Assembly (NCBI GenBank): GCA_038230695.1
Contig: JBBRMT010000005.1
Span: 1 to 46,376 of the forward strand
From: QHBQ01 sp038230695
Lineage (GTDB): Bacteria; Chloroflexota; Chloroflexia; QHBQ01
Direction of reading: 5' to 3'
Length of the DNA: 46,376 bases
In this document: one piece after another, positions 15,113 through 22,236 of the stretch
Numbering within the stretch: the stretch's first letter is position 1
Layout: each line of letters begins with the position of its first letter
Made by a program: the position numbers and the translations under genes
Notes under the pieces: generated by a model
Seen by the model: the letters and a program-made list of their open reading frames with translations, nothing else
Told to the model about the DNA's origin: nothing
Database searches by the model: none

Positions 15113-16342
15113 CTACGTACCTGCCTCATACTTGCTCGCCATAAAGTCCAGCAGGCGGGACGCAAAGTGGTTAACATCGAACTGCGCGGCGTGGGCGCGA
15201 CATATCGCGGGGTCAAAAGCGGCGGGGTCGAAAGGTTGCATCGCAGCGGCAAGGGCAAAGGCGGTCTGCTCGTGGAAGAAGGTGCCGGTTTCGCCCTCCA
15301 CCACCGTCTCCAACGCGCCACCCTGGGAGTAGGCGATCACGGGGCGACCTGCGGCCATCACCTCGATGGGGGTGATGCCAAAGTCATCAACCCCTGGAAA
15401 GATGAGCGCAGTGCAACCCGCGATATAGCGCAACACCTCAGCACGGGGCAGGCGACCCAGCATCTTCACCGTCGGCCCTGCCTCGCGCTCCAGCGCGGCT
15501 CGTTCCGGCCCATCACCAATCACCACCAGTGGCACGCCGATCTGGTTGGCCGCCGCTACCGCCAGGTCTATACGCTTGTAGGGCAAGAGCCGCGACAGGC
15601 ATAGGAAGTAACCGCCCTGCTCAATCGCCGGTGACTTCTGCAGTTCCAGACTTTCAAACTCCGCTAGTCTGATTGGCGGGTTGATCACGATGCTGTCGCG
15701 CTTGTAGAAGCGACGAATACGCTCGGCAGTGATCTGCGAGTTAGCAATAAAATAGTCCACCCGCTGCGCGGCGCGGTAGTCGAGGTCGCGCAGGCGATTG
15801 AGCAGCGGGCGAAGCAGCCGCTGCTTCAGCCCCCCACTACCCTCGCGGCTGAGATATTCGTCCTGCATCCAAACGAAGCGGGTAGGGGTATGGCAGTAGC
15901 AGAAGTGCATCGCCCGCCCCTTGCGTACCCACTTGGCAAACGAACTGGCGCTGGAGAGGATGATGTCGAAGCCGCTGAGGTCGAACTGGCGAAAGGCAAG
16001 CGGATAGAGTGGCAGGTAGCCCTTTGCAATTGCCTTGCGCTTGGGGAGGCGTTGCATGAAGCTGGTGCGTATTTCGTGCTGGCTGAATGCCTTGCCCATC
16101 ACCCTCGGCTCAAACAGTGAGGTATACAGCGGCGCGTTGGGGAACATGGCGATGAACTCTTCGACCACATTCTCCGCCCCGCCATGCTCGTTCAGGTAAT
16201 CGTGAACCAGCGCGACTCTCGCGTTGTTTAGTAGCCCTCTCCCTTGAGGGAGAGGGTTGGGTGAGGGTGAATGCTGAAGCGCCTCAACGCTTATCGTAGC
16301 CTTCTCTGGTGACCTACTAACTGCCAATTCATCACTCATCAC
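15113..16342 (-). CDS. GT4-family glycosyltransferase
   Basis: The last ~370 residues form a GT-B glycosyltransferase. The N-lobe starts at ARVALVHDYLNEHGGAENVV, followed by FCYCHTPTRFVWM and YFIANSQ. The C-lobe has YFLCLSRLLPYKRIDLAV, VVIGDGPER and the EX7E-type nucleotide-sugar motif FGITPIEVMAAGRPVIAYSQ. It resembles WbaZ-like mannosyltransferases of polysaccharide synthesis. The annotated start is a GTG at 16342 inside heptameric repeats; residues ~25-36 (SPSPNPLPQGRG) come from a palindromic repeat at 16235-16256. The native protein probably began near LLNNARVAL, so the first ~38 residues look added by repeats. It overlaps the upstream glycosyltransferase by 4 nt. Sugar and acceptor are unknown. 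Confidence 0.85.
   Translation of the reverse strand: MMSDELAVSRSPEKATISVEALQHSPSPNPLPQGRGLLNNARVALVHDYLNEHGGAENVVEEFIAMFPNAPLYTSLFEPRVMGKAFSQHEIRTSFMQRLPKRKAIAKGYLPLYPLAFRQFDLSGFDIILSSASSFAKWVRKGRAMHFCYCHTPTRFVWMQDEYLSREGSGGLKQRLLRPLLNRLRDLDYRAAQRVDYFIANSQITAERIRRFYKRDSIVINPPIRLAEFESLELQKSPAIEQGGYFLCLSRLLPYKRIDLAVAAANQIGVPLVVIGDGPERAALEREAGPTVKMLGRLPRAEVLRYIAGCTALIFPGVDDFGITPIEVMAAGRPVIAYSQGGALETVVEGETGTFFHEQTAFALAAAMQPFDPAAFDPAICRAHAAQFDVNHFASRLLDFMASKYEAGT
16235..16256. repeat. CCCTCTCCCT palindrome inside a glycosyltransferase gene
   Basis: A perfect 10-bp inverted repeat, CCCTCTCCCT-TG-AGGGAGAGGG. It encodes PLPQGRG in frame. A related hairpin lies at 44471-44493. Confidence 0.7.
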
Positions 16343-16355
16343 TCATCACTCATCA
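16328..16355 (-). repeat. Heptameric tandem repeat ATCACTC spanning two genes
   Basis: Three to four ATCACTC units supply both the stop of the upstream glycosyltransferase (…MMSDE) and the start of the downstream one (MMSDE…), so the two genes share the same short peptide at their junction. Confidence 0.7.
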
Positions 16356-17481
16356 TTCGCTTGTATATCTGATAGCGGGTAGCGGCCACCTGCGACCAGG
16401 TGAACTCGGCGCGAGCGCGGGCCAGGGCGTGGCGGCTGAGGTCGGCGGCCAGCGCAGGCTGAGCCAGCAGCCGATTGGCGGCAACGGCCAGGGCGGGGAC
16501 ATCGGCTTCGGGGAAGATCAGGCCGCTATCGCCTACCACTTCGGGTATCGCCCCGCTGTCGCTACCCAGCACCGGCACGCCGCATAGGAACGCCTCGACG
16601 ATAATGCGGCCAAACTGCTCCTTCCACGAAGGCGTGGTATGCGATGGCACCACCAGCGCGTCCATCGCGTTGAGGTAGCGCGGCGCGTCCAGCCGATTGA
16701 CTGCCCCGCTGAAGACCAGTCGCTCCGCCACCCCCAGGGTATGTGCCTGCTGCTCCAGCGGCCCGCGTTCGCCCCCGCCGACAATCAGCATTTGCACATC
16801 ATTGGGCAGCAGGGGCAGCGCGGCCACAATATCCTGCACTCCCTTCTCTGCGCTCAAGCGGCCCAGATAGCCCAGCACCAACGCATCTGGCGCAATGCCC
16901 AGCTTGGCCCGCAGCGCGGCCCTTGCTTCGGGCATCGGTCTAAACACCGCCTCATCTGCCGCCAGCGGGATAAGCGCCAGCGGCTTCCGATAACCCTTGC
17001 GCCGCAGCACCTCACCCACCTCGCTGGCACAGACGTTGGCGTAGCTGGCAGCGCGAAAGGCGGCCTGCTCAAATTGACGGAATGGCGGCGGGTATCGCTT
17101 ATAGATGTTCTGCGCCGAGTAGAACATCAACCGCGCACGCGGGGCGAACAGCCGCTTCAGCGCCAGCAGTTGGCCCATCACCAGGCTGAACGGCTCCTCG
17201 TAGAAGTCAATAATGTCCGGTTTCACCTCGCGCAACGTCTTCGCCAGCCCGGTGCGGAAGAGAAACAGATTGGGCTTGGGCTGGCGCAAGTAGCCCAACT
17301 TGCCGATGCGGATCTTATAATGCGGATCTGCCGTCTTCTCCTGAGCCACATGGCGGCTCTCCTCATCCCACCAGGGCGGGGTGAGGACTTCGAGGTGCAG
17401 GTCGGGATAGGCGCTCAACTCCTCCGCCAGGCGGTGGTTCGAGCGCGTGACCATTGCATGAGAGACGAGCAGCACGCGCAT
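16339..17481 (-). CDS. GT4-family glycosyltransferase
   Basis: The ATG at 17481 (MRVLLVSHAMVTRSNHRLAE) starts directly at the first beta strand. Its -10 box ends only 6 nt upstream, predicting a leaderless mRNA. The 380-residue protein has a GT-B fold: N-lobe with DIIDFYEEPFSLV and ARLMFYSAQNIYKRYPP, C-lobe with LGYLGRLSAEKGVQDIV, IVGGGERG and the donor-binding EQFGRIIVEAFLCGVPVLGS followed by SGAIPEVV. It forms an operon with the second glycosyltransferase downstream (4-nt overlap). Together they likely add sugars to a cell-envelope or exported glycan. No polymerase, flippase or nucleotide-sugar gene is in the window, so the product cannot be named. Confidence 0.88.
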   Translation of the reverse strand: MRVLLVSHAMVTRSNHRLAEELSAYPDLHLEVLTPPWWDEESRHVAQEKTADPHYKIRIGKLGYLRQPKPNLFLFRTGLAKTLREVKPDIIDFYEEPFSLVMGQLLALKRLFAPRARLMFYSAQNIYKRYPPPFRQFEQAAFRAASYANVCASEVGEVLRRKGYRKPLALIPLAADEAVFRPMPEARAALRAKLGIAPDALVLGYLGRLSAEKGVQDIVAALPLLPNDVQMLIVGGGERGPLEQQAHTLGVAERLVFSGAVNRLDAPRYLNAMDALVVPSHTTPSWKEQFGRIIVEAFLCGVPVLGSDSGAIPEVVGDSGLIFPEADVPALAVAANRLLAQPALAADLSRHALARARAEFTWSQVAATRYQIYKRMMSDE

Positions 17482-17487
17482 GGCTGG

Positions 17488-17517
17488 ATTATACCGATAA
17501 TCCGACGTTTGTGGCAA
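17488..17517 (-). promoter_or_regulatory. Leaderless-type promoter of the glycosyltransferase operon
   Basis: Minus strand: TTGCCA, 18 nt, TATAAT, then CCAGCC and the ATG. Transcription would start at or next to the start codon, and no ribosome site is present. Confidence 0.65.
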
Positions 17518-17585
17518 GCGGGAGCGGGGTGTATAATGGCGGCGCGGCAGCAGTGAGTGTGTAATACACCTGCTGGCTGGCAACC

Positions 17586-17602
17586 GTGTTCATAATGAAC
17601 AC
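17586..17602. promoter_or_regulatory. 17-bp palindrome, copy 1
   Basis: GTGTTCAT-A-ATGAACAC is a perfect 8-bp inverted repeat. Copies 2 and 3 lie at 18028 and 18060. A lone half-site ATGAACAC occurs at 17683-17690. Confidence 0.7.
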
Positions 17603-17645
17603 AATGCCTGACCCACCGTGTTAACTATCATTATGTATAAATGCG

Positions 17646-17682
17646 ATGGAGATGTGTGGTTGTTATAACCATAGATCTCCAT
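17646..17682. repeat. 37-bp composite palindrome
   Basis: Outer arms ATGGAGAT/ATCTCCAT (8 bp) enclose inner arms TGGTT/AACCA (5 bp) with equal 3-nt spacers on each side. It can fold as a two-stage hairpin on either strand. Confidence 0.6.
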
Positions 17683-17720
17683 ATGAACACGCTTCAGCGG
17701 CAAGCGACGTAATAAAGGCA

Positions 17721-17748
17721 TTGCTTGACTGCCAATCAGCTCTATAAT
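17721..17748 (+). promoter_or_regulatory. Possible promoter leading into the inverted-repeat array
   Basis: TTGCTT, 16 nt, TATAAT. A start ~7 nt later would fall at the first nucleotides of the repeat at 17754, so the array would form the 5' part of a transcript. Confidence 0.45.
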
Positions 17749-17753
17749 GGCAC

Positions 17754-17780
17754 CAGTTGTGATTGTTATGGTCACAACTG
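17754..17780. repeat. 27-bp inverted repeat, copy 1
   Basis: CAGTTGTGA and TCACAACTG (9-bp perfect arms) separated by 9 nt. Confidence 0.75.
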
Positions 17781-17804
17781 AAGCCTGGCTTACTAGCTAA
17801 TGCT

Positions 17805-17831
17805 CAGTTGGGGCCATAATGGCATCAACTG
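17805..17831. repeat. 27-bp inverted repeat, copy 2
   Basis: CAGTTG/CAACTG ends with an inner CCAT-A-ATGG; the three bases between are unpaired on each side. The reverse-oriented element CAAC...GTTG (17826-17852, imperfect) overlaps its end. Confidence 0.65.
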
Positions 17832-17901
17832 TGTGCGTAACACATACGGTTGGCATATCGCCACCGGGCAACCGCTGCCATTATTGCATTTGTTGACAGG
17901 T

Positions 17902-17928
17902 CAGTTGTGTCATTGGATGACACAACTG
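17902..17928. repeat. 27-bp inverted repeat, copy 3
   Basis: CAGTTGTGTCAT and ATGACACAACTG, 12-bp perfect arms around TGG. This is the longest perfect stem of the array. Confidence 0.8.
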
Positions 17929-17932
17929 GTTT

Positions 17933-17959
17933 CAGTTGATGCCATAATAGCATCAACTG
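17933..17959. repeat. 27-bp inverted repeat, copy 4
   Basis: CAGTTGATGC and GCATCAACTG, 10-bp perfect arms around CATAATA, extendable by one more pair on each side. It begins 4 nt after copy 3 ends. Confidence 0.8.
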
Positions 17960-18027
17960 ATGTGTAGTATGAGCAGCGGATGGCGACCGGTTATCTTCAT
18001 CAACCAACAAAACTACAAAATTGCACC

Positions 18028-18044
18028 GTATTCATTATGAACAC
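18028..18044. promoter_or_regulatory. 17-bp palindrome, copy 2
   Basis: GTATTCAT-T-ATGAACAC, one mismatch from perfect. It is preceded by GCACC, as in copy 3, with exactly 32 bp between the two copies. Confidence 0.7.
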
Positions 18045-18054
18045 AATGCCTAAC

Positions 18055-18081
18055 GCACCGTATTCATTATGAACACGGTGC
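18055..18081. promoter_or_regulatory. 27-bp operator-like palindrome before the antirepressor gene
   Basis: Contains 17-bp palindrome copy 3 (18060-18076), extended outward by GCACC/GGTGC. It lies just before the ribosome site (AAGGAG, 18087-18092) of the antirepressor gene, so a bound protein could block transcription or start of translation. Confidence 0.7.
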
Positions 18082-18098
18082 TAACGAAGGAGAAAGCA

Positions 18099-18992
18099 AT
18101 GCTCGAGGATGGACAGGATATCAACAGCCTGGAACAAGATGAACAGGCAACCCCGGCAATCGTACCACGTACTGAGAAGGTTGTTAGCTTCTATGGCGAC
18201 GATATCCCCGTGGCCCAGCTTGTAGATGAGGAAATCTATGTACCCATTCGGGCGCTGACCACGTTCCTCGGCCTATCATTTGGCTCACAACGCAATCGCA
18301 TTCTGCGCGATGAGGTAATGGCCGAGCGTATCCGTCAGGTGCAGATGAGCGCTGCCGATGGTCGCCAGCTTGCAATGCTCTGTCTGCCTTTGGATCTACT
18401 TCCAGGTTGGCTCTTCGGCATTACTACATCTAAAATCAGGCCGGAACTACAAGAGAAACTGAAACGCTACCGCGCTGAGGGCTTTCGCGTGCTGTGGGAT
18501 GCCTTTAAGGCCAACGTTACCTCCGCCGCCGTGCCACAGGCGACCGGCCTAAGTAGCGCGGAGCAGACGCTGGAGATGGCGGCGGTGGTCTATAATCTGG
18601 CCCAGCAGCAGGTGGAGTTCGAGCGGCAACTGACCGATGTTGCCACCGCCCAGGCGGTTGACCGTGACCGCCTCGGCAAGATGGCCGACTATATGCGTAG
18701 CTTCATCCACCAAACCAACGCCCGCCTCAGCAGTCTGGAACTGCGCCTCGACCCTGCCGCCGCCATCACCGACGAGCAGGCGGCGGAGATCGCCCTGGCA
18801 GTCAAGAATGTTGCCCACGCCATGGACGAACACGGCACGGCGGGCAGCTACGGCAAGGTCTACTCCGAACTCTACCGCCGCTACCGCATCAGCAGCTACA
18901 AGAACCTACCCCGCGCCCGATATGATGAGGTACTGGGCTGGCTGAGTAAATGGTATGATGAGGTGGTAGGGAAGGATGAGAAGATCAGTTAG
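18099..18992 (+). CDS. Phage-type antirepressor (P22_AR_N plus ORF6C domains)
   Basis: The ATG at 18099 (MLEDGQDIN) has AAGGAG 6 nt upstream; an earlier in-frame ATG at 18069 lies inside the operator palindrome and lacks a ribosome site. The 297-residue product has an N-terminal P22 antirepressor domain (~28-135): VSFYGDDIPVAQLVDEEIYV, FLGLSFGSQRNRI, LCLPLDLLPGWLFGI, ELQEKLKRYRAEGFRVLWDAF. A coiled linker follows, and the C-terminal ORF6C domain (~215-290) has ITDEQAAEIALAVKNVA and GSYGKVYSELYRRYRISSYK. In phages such proteins inactivate repressors or bind DNA. No other phage genes are present, so it is a stand-alone, probably host-adopted copy. Its upstream region is packed with palindromes, which points to autoregulation. 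Confidence 0.88.
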   Translation: MLEDGQDINSLEQDEQATPAIVPRTEKVVSFYGDDIPVAQLVDEEIYVPIRALTTFLGLSFGSQRNRILRDEVMAERIRQVQMSAADGRQLAMLCLPLDLLPGWLFGITTSKIRPELQEKLKRYRAEGFRVLWDAFKANVTSAAVPQATGLSSAEQTLEMAAVVYNLAQQQVEFERQLTDVATAQAVDRDRLGKMADYMRSFIHQTNARLSSLELRLDPAAAITDEQAAEIALAVKNVAHAMDEHGTAGSYGKVYSELYRRYRISSYKNLPRARYDEVLGWLSKWYDEVVGKDEKIS

Positions 18993-19004
18993 GCGGCAAG
19001 ATGG

Positions 19005-19033
19005 TTGTGGCAGGTGGGGCGGTATTGTATAAT
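19005..19033 (+). promoter_or_regulatory. Promoter of the DUF2283 gene
   Basis: TTGTGG, 17 nt, TATAAT, ending 29 nt before the start codon. Confidence 0.45.
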
Positions 19034-19062
19034 GTCGGCACACCAAACTGGGGTAGAGCTAG

Positions 19063-19302
19063 ATGAGAATTACATACAACCCACGCCGCAACGTTGCCTA
19101 TATTCGCCTCCAGGAGAAGCAGACTGGCGTGGAGGCAATACGCATAAGTGAGGATTTGGTTATAGATATAGCTCCTGATGGTACCGTTTATGGCATTGAA
19201 CTGCTGAACGCCAACGAGCAGCTACGTGGCGACGATGCTGGTAAGCTCCTGCTCGTCAACGAAGATACCCACGAAGAAGCTGAACTAATGCTGGCGGTGT
19301 GA
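19063..19302 (+). CDS. DUF2283 family protein
   Basis: A 79-residue protein starting MRITYNPRRNVAYIRLQ, then VEAIRISEDLVIDIAPDG and VYGIELLNANEQL. This matches the DUF2283 pattern (Y-D-x-x-x-D-x-L-Y-I-x-L ... D-x-D-x-x-G-x-x-x-G-I-E-x-L-x-A), a small beta-rich fold of unknown function that is often found alone or next to toxin-antitoxin-like genes. GGGG lies 9 nt before the ATG. The extra C-terminal ~20 residues (LLLVNEDTHEEAELML) are acidic. It stands between the antirepressor and tldD, with its own promoter. Confidence 0.8.
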   Translation: MRITYNPRRNVAYIRLQEKQTGVEAIRISEDLVIDIAPDGTVYGIELLNANEQLRGDDAGKLLLVNEDTHEEAELMLAV

Positions 19303-19365
19303 TAAAAAGCCAGGGGACCCCAGAAGATAAGACGTGACATATCTCATCGAAGAGAGGGATAAATA

Positions 19366-20808
19366 GTGCAAGAAGAAATTGCCACCGCCGCCATCGAAGC
19401 GGCCAAACGCCTGGGCGCGGATTACGCCGAGGCCCGCATGGTGGATAGCGCCACCGAGAGCATCAACGCCCGCGACGGCGCGATTGAACACCTGGGCCGC
19501 GAGAGTGACAACGGCTGGGGCGTGCGCGTGATGGTGGGTGGCGGCTGGGGCTTTAGCAGCACCGACCGCACCGACAAGACTGCCGTAGAGGATACCGTGG
19601 CCGAGGCGGTCAGCATCGCCCGCGCCAGCAGCACTGCCCGCCGCCAGCCCGCCGCCATTGACGCACTGCCGCCGCAAGTCGGCGAGTACGCCACCGCCGT
19701 CGTGCGCGAACCGTTCGATGTGCCGCTGGATGAACGCATCGCCCTCGCCCTCGAAGCCTGCAACAATCTGGGCAAGGGCGAGTTCGTCAAGGTGACTGGC
19801 GTGGTCCTGCTATTCAAGGAAACCGCCACCTTCTTCGTCAATAGCACCGGCTCACAACTGCGTCAGCGGCTGGTGGAGAGCGGCGGCAGCCTGATGGCCC
19901 TGGCGGTCAAGGATGGCGAGAGCTATATGCGTACCTATGGGCGCGGCGGCAACTACCACCAGGCGGGCTACGAATACATCGAGCAACTAGACCTGGTGGG
20001 CAACGCCCTACGTGTAGGGCAGGAAGCCTCCGACCTGGTCGCCGCCCCCTATGTCGTGCCGAAGCGGGCCAGCGTGGTGCTGGGTAGCAACCAGCTTGGC
20101 CTGATGGTGCATGAAAGCTGCGGTCACCCCATCGAACTCGACCGCGTGCTGGGCTGGGAGGCCGCCTTCGCTGGCACCTCGTTTCTCACCACCGACAAGC
20201 TGGATAACTTCACCTACGGTTCGCCTGCGGTCAACATTGATGCCAACGCCACTCTCCCCGGCGGCCTCGGCACCTTTGGCTGGGACGACGAGGGAACACC
20301 CGCGCAGGATTACCATATCGTCAAGGATGGGCAGTTCGTCGGCTATCTCAGCAGCCGCGACACCGCGCCCGCGATTGGCCGCCCCAGCGCCGGTTGCGCC
20401 CGCGCCGAAGGCTGGGGCCGTATCCCCATCGTGCGAATGACTAACGTCAGCCTGATGCCCGGCAGCGGCGGCAGTCTTGCCGATTTGATTGCCCAGGTGG
20501 ACGACGGCTACTATCTGGAAACCCCCTCCTCGTGGAGCCTCGACGACAAGCGGCTCAACTTCCACTTCAGCGCCGAGGTCTGCTACGAGATCAAGAACGG
20601 CAAGCTGGGCCAGCTTTACAAGGGCGCGGCCTACAGCGAACTGACCCCCGTGTTCTGGGGCAATTGCCAGGCGGTGGCCGGGGCAGACGAGTGGCAGTTG
20701 TGGGGCTTCCTCGGCTGCGCCAAGGGCGAACCCTTGCAGAGCGTTCATGTGGCGCACGGAGCCAGCCCCGCGCTGTTCACCAACATCAACATCGAAAGGG
20801 AGGGTTAG
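19366..20808 (+). CDS. tldD: TldD-family metalloprotease
   Basis: The GTG at 19366 has GAGAGG 8 nt upstream. The 480-residue product carries the TldD zinc motif H249-E-S-C-G-H254 (LMVHESCGHPIELD), the active-site signature of the catalytic subunit. Downstream are GTFGWDDEGTPAQD, GYLSSRDTAPAIGRPSAGCARAEG (split) and a C-terminal beta region. TldD pairs with TldE/PmbA, and the heterodimer cleaves unfolded peptides, as in microcin B17 maturation and CcdA turnover. The next gene, 3 nt away, is the TldE partner, so the complete two-subunit protease is encoded. No peptide substrate gene such as a RiPP precursor is evident nearby. Confidence 0.93.
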   Translation: MQEEIATAAIEAAKRLGADYAEARMVDSATESINARDGAIEHLGRESDNGWGVRVMVGGGWGFSSTDRTDKTAVEDTVAEAVSIARASSTARRQPAAIDALPPQVGEYATAVVREPFDVPLDERIALALEACNNLGKGEFVKVTGVVLLFKETATFFVNSTGSQLRQRLVESGGSLMALAVKDGESYMRTYGRGGNYHQAGYEYIEQLDLVGNALRVGQEASDLVAAPYVVPKRASVVLGSNQLGLMVHESCGHPIELDRVLGWEAAFAGTSFLTTDKLDNFTYGSPAVNIDANATLPGGLGTFGWDDEGTPAQDYHIVKDGQFVGYLSSRDTAPAIGRPSAGCARAEGWGRIPIVRMTNVSLMPGSGGSLADLIAQVDDGYYLETPSSWSLDDKRLNFHFSAEVCYEIKNGKLGQLYKGAAYSELTPVFWGNCQAVAGADEWQLWGFLGCAKGEPLQSVHVAHGASPALFTNINIEREG

Positions 20809-20811
20809 CCG

Positions 20812-22200
20812 ATGAGCCTGCCCCTGCTTGGGCGTGACCGCGCCCTCACTATCTTGGAAGATGCGCTGAAGGGTTCGCCCGCCGACCAGACCGAACTGAC
20901 CATGCTCACCGAGCGTACCGCCGTTACCCGCTACGCCAACAACGAGATCCACCAGAACGTGTTGCAGGAGAACACCAAAGTGGGTATGCGCGTGGTGGTC
21001 AACGGCGCAGTGGCCCGCAGTCAGGCCAATAGCCTCGCCCCCGCCGACCTCGCCGCTGCCATCGAACAGGCGATTGCCCTGGCGAAGCTGCTGCAGCCCA
21101 ACCCCCACTTCCACTCGCTGCCCGCACCGCAACCCGATGCCGAGGGGCCAGCCGATGCGCCCTACTTCTATAAGAGCGTCTCCGAGCAGAACCCCCAGGC
21201 CCGCGCCGATGCCATCCGCCAGATAATCGCGGTAGCCGACGAGCATGGCTTCAGTTGCTTCGGCACCTACAAGACGACCGTGACCGAACTGGCAGTGGTC
21301 AACTCGCTGGGCGTGCGTGCCTATGCGCCCAATACCTCCGCCTATCTTCGCGCCCTGTTCGACAACGGTGAAGGCACCGGCTATGGCGATATGCTAAACC
21401 GCGATGCAGCTGCGCTCGACCCCCTTGCCATCGCCCGCACCGCCGCCGAGAAGTGCCGCCTCAACCGCAACCAGATTACCTTGCCGCTGGGCGATTACGC
21501 CGCCGTGCTGGAACCCGACTGCGTTGCCGATATGGTCTACTACCCGGTCTCCTACGCCCTCAATGCCCGCAGCGTGCAGGATGGCCGCAGCTACCTGACT
21601 GGCAAGTTCGGCCAGCAAGTGACCGGCAAGCTGGTTACCTGGTGGGACGATGCCCGCGACCCTCGCTGTATGCCAACCGCGATTGACTATGAGGGGATGC
21701 CCACGCGGCGGGTGAACATCGTTACTGACGGTATCGCTGAGGGCGTAGTCTACGATAGCTACGCCGCTTCGCAAGAAGAAGGCAAGCGCAGCACCGGCCA
21801 CGCCGCCAACCCGCTCAACGGTAATGAGGGCTATCCATATCCCCGCAACCTGCTGATGCAGTGGGGTGAGGCAACCACCGCCGATCTGGTGCGCGGCATG
21901 AAGCGCGGCGTGCTGATGACCCGAATGCACTACACCCACTGCCCCGACCCCGCCCGCGTGATCGCCACCGGCACCACCCGCGACGGCACCTTCCTGGTGG
22001 AAAATGGCGAGATCGTCGCGGCGGTCAAGAATATGCGCTTCACCCAGGGCATCTTTGACCTGTTCAACACCACTGAGGCCGTCGGCCAGCCCAAGGTCTG
22101 CCAGGATTGGTGGTGCCAGAACGGCATGGATGATGTAAACTACTGTCTACCCAGCGTGCGTGTCGGCAAAATCACCTTCACTGGCGTGACCACCTTCTAG
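20812..22200 (+). CDS. pmbA: TldE/PmbA-family protease subunit
   Basis: The ATG is 3 nt after the tldD stop. The 462-residue protein has the TldE layout: an N-terminal alpha/beta domain (LTERTAVTRYANNEIHQNVL), then the conserved core YAAVLEPDCVADMVYYPVSY and LTGKFGQQVTGKLVTWWDDA. The zinc motif is absent, as expected for the non-catalytic partner. Later segments GTTRDGTFLVENGEIVAAVK and RFTQGIFDLFN match the family C-terminus. It forms the heterodimer with TldD that closes the proteolytic chamber. The operon likely ends here, with an ABC transporter pair starting 36 nt downstream on the same strand. Confidence 0.9.
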   Translation: MSLPLLGRDRALTILEDALKGSPADQTELTMLTERTAVTRYANNEIHQNVLQENTKVGMRVVVNGAVARSQANSLAPADLAAAIEQAIALAKLLQPNPHFHSLPAPQPDAEGPADAPYFYKSVSEQNPQARADAIRQIIAVADEHGFSCFGTYKTTVTELAVVNSLGVRAYAPNTSAYLRALFDNGEGTGYGDMLNRDAAALDPLAIARTAAEKCRLNRNQITLPLGDYAAVLEPDCVADMVYYPVSYALNARSVQDGRSYLTGKFGQQVTGKLVTWWDDARDPRCMPTAIDYEGMPTRRVNIVTDGIAEGVVYDSYAASQEEGKRSTGHAANPLNGNEGYPYPRNLLMQWGEATTADLVRGMKRGVLMTRMHYTHCPDPARVIATGTTRDGTFLVENGEIVAAVKNMRFTQGIFDLFNTTEAVGQPKVCQDWWCQNGMDDVNYCLPSVRVGKITFTGVTTF

Positions 22201-22236
22201 GTTTATTGTCCCGCAGATCGCGGAGAAGAGCAAGTA

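Noticed and set aside
14830..15321. Minus-strand frame overlapping the end of a glycosyltransferase and the gap
   Set aside because: Shadow of the glycosyltransferase gene; low-complexity Arg/Ser/Pro composition in the overlap.
17754..17959. CRISPR array
   Set aside because: Units are palindromes of 27 bp at uneven spacing (51, 97, 31 bp), with changing sequence and no cas genes.
17586..18081. parS sites for the nearby ParB
   Set aside because: The palindromes do not resemble the TGTTNCACGTGNAACA consensus and lie by the antirepressor gene, not by parB; a divergent parS cannot be fully excluded.
17481..18992. Prophage or prophage remnant
   Set aside because: Only the antirepressor is phage-like; no integrase, repressor, terminase, capsid or lysis gene and no attachment repeats were seen.
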